Below, in pieces: positions 1 through 9,136 of a stretch of DNA of 64,000 bases; positions within the stretch are counted from its first letter, which is position 1; the number at the start of each line of letters is the position of its first letter. The position numbers and the translations under genes are program-made. The notes below the pieces were generated by a model. The model ran no database searches. It was given only the letters and a program-made list of their open reading frames with translations, and was not told where the DNA came from. Where the stretch lies: NCBI RefSeq assembly GCF_019130065.1, contig NZ_JAHSPG010000018.1:609910-673909 (forward strand), written 5' to 3'. The DNA comes from Pinibacter aurantiacus. GTDB lineage: Bacteria > Bacteroidota > Bacteroidia > Chitinophagales > Chitinophagaceae.

Positions 1-2
1 AT

Positions 3-935
3 ACCGCGTTCCTTCATAAAAGAGTATTGCCACTTTATATCGAGATGGCGCAGTTTTATGAAGACTATCTTGTAAAAGAAAAAGACGGCTATTATCATAT
101 CGCACCCGGCATATCGCCAGAAAATAATGTGGGAGAGAACACTACAACGCTTGCGAGAGACTGCACCATTGACATTGCAGTAGCAAAAGAAGTATTTGAC
201 CATTTGATCACTTTGGCAAAAATGTTTCACCTGGACAAAGAAGACATTGCTAAGTGGCAGCAGTACCATGATAACATAGTGCCGTACGGAATTAATGCAG
301 ATGGCGCATTGGCAGAATGGGTGCCTCCATCGTATCCCGATAATTATGCGCATCGCCATAATTCGCACCTGTATGCAGTATTTCCTGGCACTGAATTTCT
401 TCAACCCGGTGCTGATACAAAACTGCTGGACGCTTCACGTGTAGCACTTGAAAAACGCTTTCAGTTCAACACAGAGTCGGCGCATGGCCTCGTGCATATT
501 GCCTTGATGGCCGCACGTTTACATGACGCGGAAAAAGTATTGGCAAATCTTAATCGTTTTGCAAAAAGCAAATACGTATATACAGGGCTTTCCACTTCCC
601 ATAATCCTGCACACGATATTTACAATTTGGATGCAGCGCTTAGCCTGCAGCGGTTGTTATCTGAATCAATCGTTTTCTCGCAGCCCCGTCGCATTGAATT
701 CCTACCGGCTTGTGCAGCTAATTTTCCAGCCGGTACAATAACAGGAGTGTGTATTCATGGAGGGCATAAACTAAATGTTACATGGGCAAATGGCTCGCTT
801 GTAAGTGCTGTTATAAAAGCAGGAACAAATGACATTTGCACAGTTGTTTATAATAACAAACAAAAAACAATGAAACTGGTCGCAGGCAAACAGTATGTAT
901 TAAATGGAGAAATAAAAGTCATTGCAGAAAAATGA
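3..935 (+). CDS. GH95-family glycosidase (alpha-L-fucosidase-like), 5' truncated
   Basis: The frame is open from the first bases of the window with no preceding stop, so this is the C-terminal part (about 310 residues) of a longer protein. The motif PGISPEN and, further on, HRHNSHLYAVFPG are the two landmarks of the (alpha/alpha)6 barrel of GH95 enzymes, which remove L-fucose (some members L-galactose) from plant and host glycans. In the family the SPEN glutamate is probably the catalytic acid and the His-rich motif lies in the active site; this assignment is from memory of the family. The last 80 residues form the usual C-terminal beta-domain. The next genes are GH35, GH43 and GH2 on the same strand, so it probably debranches the same polysaccharide. 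An in-frame TTG at 27 is not a credible start because homology extends upstream of it. Confidence 0.82.
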   Translation, partial: TAFLHKRVLPLYIEMAQFYEDYLVKEKDGYYHIAPGISPENNVGENTTTLARDCTIDIAVAKEVFDHLITLAKMFHLDKEDIAKWQQYHDNIVPYGINADGALAEWVPPSYPDNYAHRHNSHLYAVFPGTEFLQPGADTKLLDASRVALEKRFQFNTESAHGLVHIALMAARLHDAEKVLANLNRFAKSKYVYTGLSTSHNPAHDIYNLDAALSLQRLLSESIVFSQPRRIEFLPACAANFPAGTITGVCIHGGHKLNVTWANGSLVSAVIKAGTNDICTVVYNNKQKTMKLVAGKQYVLNGEIKVIAEK

Positions 936-999
936 CTCAGGAATATTGCACACTAACTGCCTGACTTTTATTATTTCAAAAAACGAGTAAATAAAATAA

Positions 1000-1037
1000 C
1001 GCAAGCGTTTGCGCGAGGCTTTCTTAATACGTATTAA
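1000..1037. promoter_or_regulatory. Two CG-centred palindromes upstream of the GH35 gene
   Basis: The 14-mer CGCAAGCGTTTGCG at 1000-1013 is a palindrome with one mismatched pair and a central CG, the layout of LacI/GalR-family operators. Eleven bases on, TTAATACGTATTAA at 1024-1037 is a perfect 14-base palindrome, also CG-centred. Both lie 70-105 bases before the GH35 start, where an operator would act. No LacI-type regulator is encoded in the window, so the ligand and protein are unknown. Confidence 0.4.
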
Positions 1038-1105
1038 TACATTTAAAGTCTGTTAACGCAAAATCGCTAAAGATTTAAAATAAAATAACTGATTTAACTA
1101 GTAAG

Positions 1106-3445
1106 ATGAAAAAGATCCACCTATTGCTGCTGGTATGTTTCTACTGTACGCTTGCAATTGCGCAGCCACCACAAGTAAAGAGTACCAATACATTTGCTAT
1201 TGGTAAAGAAAGTTTTCTGTTGAATGGAAAACCATTTGTAATAAGATGCGGTGAAATGCACTTTGCCCGCGTGCCACGTGAATACTGGCAGCACAGACTG
1301 CAAATGGCAAAAGCAATGGGCCTCAATACGGTTTGCGCTTATCTGTTCTGGAACGTACACGAGCCAAAACCAAACGAATTTAACTGGAATGACATGGCAG
1401 ATGCAGCAGCATTTTGCAAACTTGCACAAGAGGCAGGATTATATGTTATTCTTCGTCCCGGCCCTTACTCCTGTGCAGAGTGGGAGTTTGGCGGCTTCCC
1501 GTGGTGGCTGCTAAAAAAGAAAGACATAAAGCTTAGAACACAGGACCCATATTACCTTGAACGTTGCAAAATTTATTTGAAAGAAGTTGGCCGTGTGCTG
1601 GCTCCATTGCAAATTACCAATGGCGGCAACATCATCATGACACAAGTAGAGAATGAATATGGCTCTTATGGAAACGATAAAGAATACATCGGAAAGATCA
1701 GGGATTACCTGGTAGAAGCGGGTTTCACCATTCCGCTATTTACCTGCGACGGCCCTAGCCAATTAAAAAGCGATGTGCGTGACGACATTTTTAGCGTAGT
1801 AAATTTTGGTGGCAACCCCGAAGAGAGTTTCAAATACCTGCGCAACATCCGCGCCGAAGGCCCATTGATGTGTGGCGAGTTCTATCCCGGCTGGTTCGAC
1901 TCATGGGGCACCAAACACCACATGGGCGCAACTGGCGGCGTTGTAAAGGACATTAAATATATGCTGGATCACAAAGCGTCATTCAGCATTTACATGGCAC
2001 ATGGAGGCACCAGCTTCGGTTTGTGGTCAGGCGCGAATTGCCCGCCATTCTTACCGCAAACATCAAGCTATGATTATGACGCACCAATTAGCGAAGCAGG
2101 CTGGACAACAGATAAATTCTATGCACTAAGAAAATTGTTCGGGCAATACCTCCAGGAAGGTGAAACATTACCCGAAGTACCGGCGGCAAATCCGATGATC
2201 ACCATTGCGCCATTTAAAACCACAGAAGTAGCACCTTTATTTTCAAATCTTCCTGCATCGATCAATTCTGTTCAGATAAAAAACATGGAAGAATTTGACC
2301 AGGGCTATGGCGCTATTTTATACAGAACCAAACTAACAGCCGATGCAAAAAATGTAGACCTGAATATAAAAGAAGTGCATGACCTTGCCTATATTTTTAT
2401 TAACGGCAAAAAAATGGCAACGCTTGACAGAAGAAGAAATGAAAGTGTATGCAAACTAGCTTCCATTAAAAACGGAGATGTACTGGACATACTTGTTGAA
2501 GCCATGGGCAGAGTAAACTATGGCGGCCACTTACATGATAGGAAAGGTATCACGCAAGGCGTAAACATTGTAGATGCCAATGGCAAAAGCAAATCAGTGG
2601 AGAACTGGCAGGTTTTTCCAATTGAACTAAACAACAACAGCATTCCTGCAAACCTGAAATTCACTAGTGGCAAAACCGACATGCCAGCTTTTCATAAAGG
2701 CACCTTTACCATTAGCAAACCCGGAGATACTTATTTAGATGTGAGCCAGTGGGGTAAAGGTCTTGTTTGGGTAAATGGCCATTGCCTCGGAAGGTTCTGG
2801 AATATTGGTCCAACCCAAACCATGTACCTGCCGGGCCCATGGTTGAAAGAAGGTTCAAACGAGGTAGTGCTACTTGATTACATCGGTCGCGGCAAGAAAG
2901 GTTTGCAGGGTCTTGAGAAACCGATTCTTGACAGCCTGACAGAAAAAGTGGAAAATAAAAAGCACCGGAAAGAAGGCCAGACGCTGGATATCAGCAATGC
3001 CCAAACAACTTACGAAGGTTCTTTTGCTAACGGCATTAATCAGCAGACAATAAAATTCAGTTCCACCGCCGAAGGAAGATTCTTTTGCATTGAAGCATTG
3101 AATTCCCAAAACGGCAGGCCTTATGCATCCATTGCAGAATTGTACTTACTGGATGAAAAAGGTAAAGAATTACCACGTTCAAAATGGAAGATTGCTTATG
3201 CCGACAGTGAAGAATTATCAGGCGAAGACGGTAAAGCCGACAATGTGTTCGATCTTCAAAGTACATCGATCTGGCACACAGAGTGGCAGGGAAAGGCCCC
3301 GAAATATCCACATTACCTCGTGATTGATCTCGGTAGCAATCAAAAAATAAGCGGCTTCAAATACCTGCCAAGACAAGATGCGGATAACGGCAGAATAAAA
3401 GATTACAAAATATACATCACCAATACAAAGTTTAAAGGTCTGTAG
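1106..3445 (+). CDS. Secreted GH35 beta-galactosidase with C-terminal F5/8-type domain
   Basis: A 779-residue protein with a signal peptide ending near residue 20 (AIAQ). The GH35 TIM barrel is clear: FWNVHEP near 81, AEWEFGGFPWWL near 124-135, the acid/base Glu184 in VENEYGSYG and the nucleophile Glu258 in CGEFYPGWFDSWG. GH35 enzymes release terminal beta-galactose from galactans, galactosides and arabinogalactan side chains. Beta-sandwich domains follow the barrel, and the last 140 residues look like a discoidin (F5/8 type C) carbohydrate-binding domain (IAELYLLDEKGKELP, then the IDLGS motif near the end). The start is fixed by the signal peptide. Periplasmic or outer-membrane-facing location is inferred. 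It lies between the GH95 and GH43 genes on the same strand. A second, shorter GH35 enzyme without this extra domain ends the window at 61828-63711. Confidence 0.93.
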   Translation: MKKIHLLLLVCFYCTLAIAQPPQVKSTNTFAIGKESFLLNGKPFVIRCGEMHFARVPREYWQHRLQMAKAMGLNTVCAYLFWNVHEPKPNEFNWNDMADAAAFCKLAQEAGLYVILRPGPYSCAEWEFGGFPWWLLKKKDIKLRTQDPYYLERCKIYLKEVGRVLAPLQITNGGNIIMTQVENEYGSYGNDKEYIGKIRDYLVEAGFTIPLFTCDGPSQLKSDVRDDIFSVVNFGGNPEESFKYLRNIRAEGPLMCGEFYPGWFDSWGTKHHMGATGGVVKDIKYMLDHKASFSIYMAHGGTSFGLWSGANCPPFLPQTSSYDYDAPISEAGWTTDKFYALRKLFGQYLQEGETLPEVPAANPMITIAPFKTTEVAPLFSNLPASINSVQIKNMEEFDQGYGAILYRTKLTADAKNVDLNIKEVHDLAYIFINGKKMATLDRRRNESVCKLASIKNGDVLDILVEAMGRVNYGGHLHDRKGITQGVNIVDANGKSKSVENWQVFPIELNNNSIPANLKFTSGKTDMPAFHKGTFTISKPGDTYLDVSQWGKGLVWVNGHCLGRFWNIGPTQTMYLPGPWLKEGSNEVVLLDYIGRGKKGLQGLEKPILDSLTEKVENKKHRKEGQTLDISNAQTTYEGSFANGINQQTIKFSSTAEGRFFCIEALNSQNGRPYASIAELYLLDEKGKELPRSKWKIAYADSEELSGEDGKADNVFDLQSTSIWHTEWQGKAPKYPHYLVIDLGSNQKISGFKYLPRQDADNGRIKDYKIYITNTKFKGL

Positions 3446-3484
3446 ACAATGTTGCTTAGTTATCGATATCCCGCAGCAGGTTAA

Positions 3485-3618
3485 TGCCCTACGGGCAACA
3501 ATGTGCAGTTGTGCCGATTGCTATTGATATTGTTCCGCTACGCGGAAGGTTTTATTGCCCGTAGAGCATTGATGTCAGTAGAAAACGACAAGAGAAAGTA
3601 TCTTTTGTCCGTAGGACA
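3485..3618. repeat. Four short TAC/GTA-loop palindromes (REP-like)
   Basis: The spacer between the GH35 and GH43 genes holds TGCCCTACGGGCA (3485-3497), TTCCGCTACGCGGAA (3533-3547), TGCCCGTAGAGCA (3556-3568, one weak pair) and TGTCCGTAGGACA (3606-3618). Each is a 5-6 base stem around TAC or GTA. They resemble the GCCCCTACGGGGC-type repeats found again at 16188-16368. They could fold in the mRNA and modulate termination or decay between the two genes. Confidence 0.6.
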
Positions 3619-3710
3619 TTAACATGGCAAGCGGGGACATGGCTTAACTAAACGACATTGGGTCTGTGGTGGTAAAGGCTACAAACTTCACTTACCTAAT
3701 ATTTTTTTCT

Positions 3711-5324
3711 ATGTACAGAAAGCTATTAGTGATAACGGCCGCTATCTTAACGTCATCATTGTTCACGAAAATTGTTGCCCAGCAAAAGTCATTACAAAAA
3801 TGGACAGCAGACAACGGCAATGGCACATATAAAAACCCAATTCTTTGGGGTGATTGGCCCGACCCTGATATCATTCGTGTAGATGATGATTTTTATTTTA
3901 TTTCAACCAGCATGCATTACGTGCCGGGTTGTCCCATACTGCATTCCAAAGATCTTGTAAACTGGGAAATGGCGGGCTATGCAGTGGACCATTACACAGA
4001 GGATGAACGCTATAACATGAAGGGTGGAAATATGTATTTGCGTGGTTCCTGGGCCGCAACCATCAGGCATCACAATGGCTTGTTTTATGTTGGCTTTTGC
4101 ACGCCAAGTTGGGATAAGGAAAAAGGTAACTTTTCTATTTGTACCGCAAAAAATATAAAAGGGCCATGGACAAGAACCATATTCCCCGAATATCTCTACG
4201 ATCCGGGATTGCTCTTTGATGATGATGGCAAAGTGTATGTGGTACATGGACAGGGAAAATTATATGTCACTGAGCTTGCCGCGAATGCTCTTTCAACTGT
4301 TGGCGGCCCAAAACAAATCTGGAGTAACCCGATTGAAAAACCCCAGGGATCTACTGCACCTTATGATCGGTACGGCATGGAAGGTTCGCACGTGTACAAG
4401 ATAAACGGCTACTATTACATCACGTGTCCTGCAGGAGGCACAGAAGGCTGGCAGGTGTGTTTACGCAGCAAGAATATTTACGGCCCTTATGAACAAAAAA
4501 TTATTGTTCAGGATGAAACCTCTTACCCAGGAAATGGCTTGCATCAGGGCGGCATGGTTCAGTTAAAAGATAGTACGTGGTGGTTCGTCATCATGCAAGA
4601 CAGAGGCGCCATTGGACGGGTGCCACATCTCGAACCTGTTGCATGGAAAGATGGATGGCCCATGATTGGTGAGAATGGCAATGGCAAAGGTGTTGCAACG
4701 CATAAAAAACCAATTCAAGGAAATAAGAACAAAATAGTTCCTGCCACCACAGATGAATTTACCAAAACGCAACTCGGTCTGCAATGGCAATGGAACCACA
4801 ACCCCGATAATGCGTCGTGGTCATTAACAGAAAGAAAAGGGCACATGCGTTTACATGCATCGCTTGCAACTGATCTCACCACCGCGAGAAACACCCTCAC
4901 GCAAAGAGTGCAGGGGCCTTACTCCGAAGCTACAGTAGAACTTGATGTAACAGGTTTGAAAGATGGTGACATAGCGGGTTTTGGCATTTTTCAATCGCCC
5001 TATGCATACATCGCTGTTAGAAAAAAAGGAGCAGAAAATAATTTAATCATGGTGAACAATGGAACAGTGATTGATAGCATCACACATTTCTCACCCAAAA
5101 AAATATGGCTCAAGGCAACTGCAACAGATAAAGGCTTCGAAGGAAATTTCTTCTACAGCACAGATGGCAAGAACTTCAAGCAGTTTGGCAACGTGCTCAA
5201 AATGGCATTGGGTTATGATTGGACCGCCAACCGATTTGCGCTGCTGCATTTCAGCATGACACAAAATGGAGTGGGTGGCTATGCAGACTTTAACTGGTTC
5301 AGGTTTCAAGGTATTAACGAATAA
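3711..5324 (+). CDS. Secreted GH43 beta-xylosidase/alpha-L-arabinofuranosidase
   Basis: A 537-residue protein. I chose ATG 3711 because it opens a normal signal peptide (MYRKLLVITAA to IVAQQ); an in-frame GTG at 3666 would add 15 unneeded residues. The N-terminal five-bladed propeller of GH43 shows all three catalytic acids: Asp51 in WPDPDIIR (base), Asp164 in YDPGLLFDDDG (pKa modulator) and Glu224 in GMEGSHVYK (acid). The last 190 residues form the concanavalin-like beta-sandwich typical of GH43 beta-xylosidase and arabinofuranosidase subfamilies. It should remove arabinose or xylose from side chains, matching the neighbouring GH35, GH2 and GH95 enzymes. Its stop is only 10 bases before the GH2 start, so the two are very likely co-transcribed. 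Substrate cannot be decided from sequence alone. Confidence 0.9.
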   Translation: MYRKLLVITAAILTSSLFTKIVAQQKSLQKWTADNGNGTYKNPILWGDWPDPDIIRVDDDFYFISTSMHYVPGCPILHSKDLVNWEMAGYAVDHYTEDERYNMKGGNMYLRGSWAATIRHHNGLFYVGFCTPSWDKEKGNFSICTAKNIKGPWTRTIFPEYLYDPGLLFDDDGKVYVVHGQGKLYVTELAANALSTVGGPKQIWSNPIEKPQGSTAPYDRYGMEGSHVYKINGYYYITCPAGGTEGWQVCLRSKNIYGPYEQKIIVQDETSYPGNGLHQGGMVQLKDSTWWFVIMQDRGAIGRVPHLEPVAWKDGWPMIGENGNGKGVATHKKPIQGNKNKIVPATTDEFTKTQLGLQWQWNHNPDNASWSLTERKGHMRLHASLATDLTTARNTLTQRVQGPYSEATVELDVTGLKDGDIAGFGIFQSPYAYIAVRKKGAENNLIMVNNGTVIDSITHFSPKKIWLKATATDKGFEGNFFYSTDGKNFKQFGNVLKMALGYDWTANRFALLHFSMTQNGVGGYADFNWFRFQGINE

Positions 5325-5334
5325 TGTATAGAAA

Positions 5335-8300
5335 ATGAGACATATCTCCCGGGAGGCCCTGATTCGTGCCCGCGCCGTGGTTCGTGTCTTCACGAACCGC
5401 AAAAATGCATGGTTCGTGAAGACACGAACCTTAGCTTTAGCTGGGGCATTATGTGTCCTGAGCTTCTCTTTCGCAGTTGGCCAGGTCAACACAACTGACG
5501 CAAAAAAAGATACAGCCACAAGAACCGTGTTAAACTTTAATACACACTGGGCTTTCTACAGAAACGATTTGCCACATGCCGAGGCCGTTGACTACAACGA
5601 TAAGGACTGGTATGCTGTGACTGTGCCGCATGTAATGAGGCTTGAGAAAAAACACAACGGCGGAAACCAGGTGTACCAGGGAGTCGGTTGGTATCGAAAA
5701 TATTTCAAAGTGCCTTCTTCTTTTAAAAACAAAAGACTAACCATTTGCTTCGACGGTGTACAAATGAATTGCGACGTGTTTTTAAATGGAGAAAAACTTT
5801 GCACCCACAACGGCGGCTACATGGGCTTTGTGGTAGACATCACCAACAAAGTAAAGTTTGACCGCGATAATGTTTTAGCTGTTCGTGTGAGCAACTTAAA
5901 TGACCCGCAAACACCGCCGGGGAAACCACAGGAAAAGCTTGACTTCAATTATTACGGTGGTATTTACCGCGATGTAAAACTGGTTGCAACCAATAAGCTG
6001 TACATATCGGACCCTTTGGAAGCGAATAAGGTTGCGGGCGGAGGATTGTTTGTTACTTACCCCAAAGTAACGAAACAACTTGCTGAAGTAAATATCAAAA
6101 CGCATGTTGTAAATGACTTCGGCACACCCCAACAAGTGAAGCTGGTCACCATCATAAAAGACAAAAACAACAAGGAGGTTGCAAAAAGCATTGTATCAAA
6201 TACGGTTCAGCACGAGCAGGAATTTGTTCAAACCATTTCTATGAACAACCCATCACTCTGGCACCCTGATCATCCCTATTTGTACCACATTGTTTCCAAG
6301 GTATATGTTGATAACAAACTAGTGGATGATAAAATTACCAACATCGGGGTCCGTACCATTTCTTTTACTTCACCTTCCGGTAAAGCCGATGGATTTTATA
6401 TCAACGGCGAAAAGCTTTACTTGCGCGGGGCAAACAGGCACCAGTGTTATCAAACGATTGGTGATGCTGCATCCAACTCCATGCAATACCGCGATGCGTT
6501 GCAAATAAAACGCGGAGGCTTCAATGCAGTAAGAGCGGCGCACTATCCGCAGTCGCCTGCCTTCCTGAATGCTTGCGATGAGTTGGGTTTAATGGTAATA
6601 GAGTGCGAGCCGGGCTGGCAATTTTTCAGCAAAGATTCTGTTTTCACTAATAGAACATTCAGAGACATCAGGGAGATGATCCGCAGAGATCGCAACCGGC
6701 CTTCTGTTTTTCTATGGGAAACATCATTGAATGAATCGCCAACTCCTGCAACATGGGCGAAACAAGCGGTTGCAATTGCACACGAAGAAATGCCAAACAA
6801 TCAGATGTTTACTGCAGATGATTTTTTTGCCAACGGCAGCAAATGTTATGATGTTTGCTACAAAGTAATCAATGAAGACGGCTCTGACCCTATGCCGCAA
6901 ATGCCAGTAATTACACGTGAGTGGGGCGATACATGGATTGCTGATCCCGCGAAGGAAAACGGTTTGCGTGCATCAAGAATATACACAGAGAAAGGATTGA
7001 TCAATCAATGCATACTCAGACAGAATGCTTTAAATGGAACCATGCTGGAAGAAGAAGGCGGCTATTGGGATCATGCAAAACTGGATGCCAATGATCGCAT
7101 GTCCGGGTATTTTTTGTGGAGCTTTAATGATGTAACGAGAGGCTCGGACCCCATCACCGCTTTTTGCGGAGTGGTAGACGCGGATCGTTATGAGAAATTT
7201 GGGTACTATCAATTAAAAGCGATGCAAAGCGCTCGCAATGCCAACTACGGCCCAATGGTTTTTGTTGCCAGTTTCAACAACCACCCAGATATTGACACCA
7301 GCATCATCGTTTTTTCCAATTGCGATAAGGTAAAGCTTTATAGAAACAAACATTTCATCAAAGAAATATCACGGGAAGAAAATGGAGCAACAGCTCCGTT
7401 TATAGCATCGAAAGGAGGAAGTCCTTATTTCCGTTTCGATTTAAAAACATATGAAGCAGGCGAACTTAAAGCCGAGGGCTGGATGGATGGAAAATGTGTT
7501 GCGGTACATACTATCGCAACGCCAGGTGTTGCCGATCATTTGGAGATTGTTTTGGATAGTAGTGGTATTAAACCTGTAGCAGACGCCGTGGATATGATTC
7601 CCTTTCATGTAAAGATTTGTGATAAGAATGGAACAGTTGTATCAAACAGTCAGCCGTTCAACACCTATTCAATTCACCTCGCCGTAAGCGGTGCAGGGTC
7701 ACTCATCGGCGCTGATATAGCAAGGGTAGAAGCAGCCATACAACACACTGAAGGAGGCATTGGCTATGGCATCATTCGCACAACTAATAATGCTGGAAAT
7801 ATTACTATAACGACAACATCGGATAATTTAAAGCCTACCAAAAGAGTAATTACAACCATCAAAAGCAATGAGCAGTTTGTGTTAGACGGCAAGCATTATG
7901 CATGGAAAACTGAAAAAGAAAATAGTGCAGTGAGCGTACAAAGAAACGGCGAAGAAAAAGAGAAGCTCATCAAACTTACTCCTTCCATGCTGAAATTGAA
8001 CGATGATAAACTTTCTGCTGGTATCGAAAAAATAATAGATGGAAACTATTCAACGGTGTGGATAGATGAAAGCAAAATCACTCCCGTCGAATTGACAATT
8101 GATCTCGAAAAACAGCATAGTATTAAAGGCTGCAAAATAGTGTGGGGAAAAGATAGCGACTGGTATACTTATAGTTTACAGGTTTCAACAGATGGCAAAG
8201 AATGGCAAACAGAAGTAGACAGTATGAAAAGCTCAGGACAGGAATACAAGCCTGTGTTGTTCAAACATCACAGCTTAAAGTATGTCCGGCTATTGGTAAC

Positions 8301-8361
8301 CAGTGTTCAATCACCGCAAAGTAAGATCGCAATTAAAGAGTTCGAGTTACTTGCCAATTAA
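5335..8361 (+). CDS. GH2 beta-galactosidase-like glycosidase with C-terminal F5/8 domain
   Basis: Read from ATG 5335 this is 1008 residues. GH2 sugar-binding, immunoglobulin-like and TIM-barrel domains follow in order. The acid/base is Glu467 in ETSLNESP and the probable nucleophile is Glu529 in ITREWGDTW, the right spacing for GH2. A GH2 C-terminal beta-domain and a discoidin-like domain (IDLEKQHSIKGCKIVWGKDSDWY) finish the protein. The first 33 residues are odd: very basic and partly encoded by a 20-base inverted repeat, with the hydrophobic signal core only starting near residue 33. An in-frame GTG at 5416, inside the second repeat arm, would give a conventional signal peptide (VKTRTLALAGALCVLSF) and a 981-residue protein. 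I keep ATG 5335 but the GTG start is a serious alternative. It is the last gene before a strong terminator. Confidence 0.88.
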   Translation: MRHISREALIRARAVVRVFTNRKNAWFVKTRTLALAGALCVLSFSFAVGQVNTTDAKKDTATRTVLNFNTHWAFYRNDLPHAEAVDYNDKDWYAVTVPHVMRLEKKHNGGNQVYQGVGWYRKYFKVPSSFKNKRLTICFDGVQMNCDVFLNGEKLCTHNGGYMGFVVDITNKVKFDRDNVLAVRVSNLNDPQTPPGKPQEKLDFNYYGGIYRDVKLVATNKLYISDPLEANKVAGGGLFVTYPKVTKQLAEVNIKTHVVNDFGTPQQVKLVTIIKDKNNKEVAKSIVSNTVQHEQEFVQTISMNNPSLWHPDHPYLYHIVSKVYVDNKLVDDKITNIGVRTISFTSPSGKADGFYINGEKLYLRGANRHQCYQTIGDAASNSMQYRDALQIKRGGFNAVRAAHYPQSPAFLNACDELGLMVIECEPGWQFFSKDSVFTNRTFRDIREMIRRDRNRPSVFLWETSLNESPTPATWAKQAVAIAHEEMPNNQMFTADDFFANGSKCYDVCYKVINEDGSDPMPQMPVITREWGDTWIADPAKENGLRASRIYTEKGLINQCILRQNALNGTMLEEEGGYWDHAKLDANDRMSGYFLWSFNDVTRGSDPITAFCGVVDADRYEKFGYYQLKAMQSARNANYGPMVFVASFNNHPDIDTSIIVFSNCDKVKLYRNKHFIKEISREENGATAPFIASKGGSPYFRFDLKTYEAGELKAEGWMDGKCVAVHTIATPGVADHLEIVLDSSGIKPVADAVDMIPFHVKICDKNGTVVSNSQPFNTYSIHLAVSGAGSLIGADIARVEAAIQHTEGGIGYGIIRTTNNAGNITITTTSDNLKPTKRVITTIKSNEQFVLDGKHYAWKTEKENSAVSVQRNGEEKEKLIKLTPSMLKLNDDKLSAGIEKIIDGNYSTVWIDESKITPVELTIDLEKQHSIKGCKIVWGKDSDWYTYSLQVSTDGKEWQTEVDSMKSSGQEYKPVLFKHHSLKYVRLLVTSVQSPQSKIAIKEFELLAN
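5379..5430. repeat. 20-base perfect inverted repeat inside the 5' end of the GH2 gene
   Basis: GGTTCGTGTCTTCACGAACC (5379-5398) and its exact reverse complement (5411-5430) are separated by 12 bases. Each arm is itself a hairpin: an 8-base stem GGTTCGTG/CACGAACC around a 4-base loop. The element therefore can fold as one long stem or two small ones. It is translated in the N-terminal extension of the GH2 protein if ATG 5335 is used. Confidence 0.9.
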
Positions 8362-8384
8362 GAGCAAAAAAGATTGAAAAAAAG

Positions 8385-8407
8385 GAGCAGATTTTCTGCT
8401 CTTTTTT
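8385..8407 (+). terminator. Rho-independent terminator after the GH2 gene
   Basis: A 7-base stem GAGCAGA/TCTGCTC with a TTT loop is followed by six T residues. It lies 24 bases after the GH2 stop and closes the GH35-GH43-GH2 transcript. Confidence 0.85.
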
Positions 8408-8542
8408 ATTTTCCTGAAACCGGCCACCCAACAGCTATTTCACAGCAGGCAATAAAGGTGAAATTAAGACACGGCCAGAAAGATTGCCTCTTTCTGCCAA
8501 CAAATCGTCGCTTCCGGTTGTTTCCTTGGAAAACCCGAAAAA

Positions 8543-9133
8543 GTGGCAATTCGCACCAGAAAAAATATTACAAGTCTTTTCCCATTTTTGCTTTGTCTTC
8601 TGTTCCTTTCCTGTCATGATAAAGCAAAGGAACAATCCCTGGATGAAAGAGAACAGGCTTTGACAGAAAAAGAAAACAAATTTGCATCGAAAGAGCAGGA
8701 CTACGAGTCGTTGCTTAGAATGAGAGATAGTCTTTCCTCTATTAAAACAGCCGATACCAATACAACCCGCTGGCCGGCGGCGATAAGTGGGCTTTGGAGC
8801 AGCAAGCTACTCTGTATAGCATCCAGCTGCAACGAGTATGCAGTAGGCGATCAAAAAACAAACGAGTCATGGAACTTTACCAGCGACTCGTCAAAAATGC
8901 TGGTAGCCATTCTTAACAATGCCAACAATGGACTCGTAAGAATATATCATGCAAAATACGACAGCAGTGGCATCAATCTTCGCTTCAAAACAGATTCGCT
9001 TACCAAACGTACAGTTCGCATGGAAGTGCTCCTCGATCAAATTTCGAATCAAAGAATAAAGGGCACGCAAACCATCACCATTGACAGCACCTGTACCGCA
9101 AAATTTTCTGTGGACCTGTCCCGCAATAAATAA
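8543..9133 (+). CDS. Hypothetical lipoprotein with short coiled coil
   Basis: A 196-residue protein starting at GTG; no upstream ATG in frame gives a better leader. The leader ends in LLFLSC, a lipobox, so Cys24 should be lipidated. Residues 30-70 are charged and heptad-like (DEREQALTEKENKFASKEQDYE), a short coiled coil that could stand the protein off the membrane. The rest is a small beta-rich domain with two close cysteines near residue 95. I do not recognise the family. The stop is three bases before the antiporter start, so both are probably one transcript, and a role near the transporter or in envelope stress is possible but unproven. Confidence 0.7.
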   Translation: MAIRTRKNITSLFPFLLCLLFLSCHDKAKEQSLDEREQALTEKENKFASKEQDYESLLRMRDSLSSIKTADTNTTRWPAAISGLWSSKLLCIASSCNEYAVGDQKTNESWNFTSDSSKMLVAILNNANNGLVRIYHAKYDSSGINLRFKTDSLTKRTVRMEVLLDQISNQRIKGTQTITIDSTCTAKFSVDLSRNK

Positions 9134-9136
9134 TCT

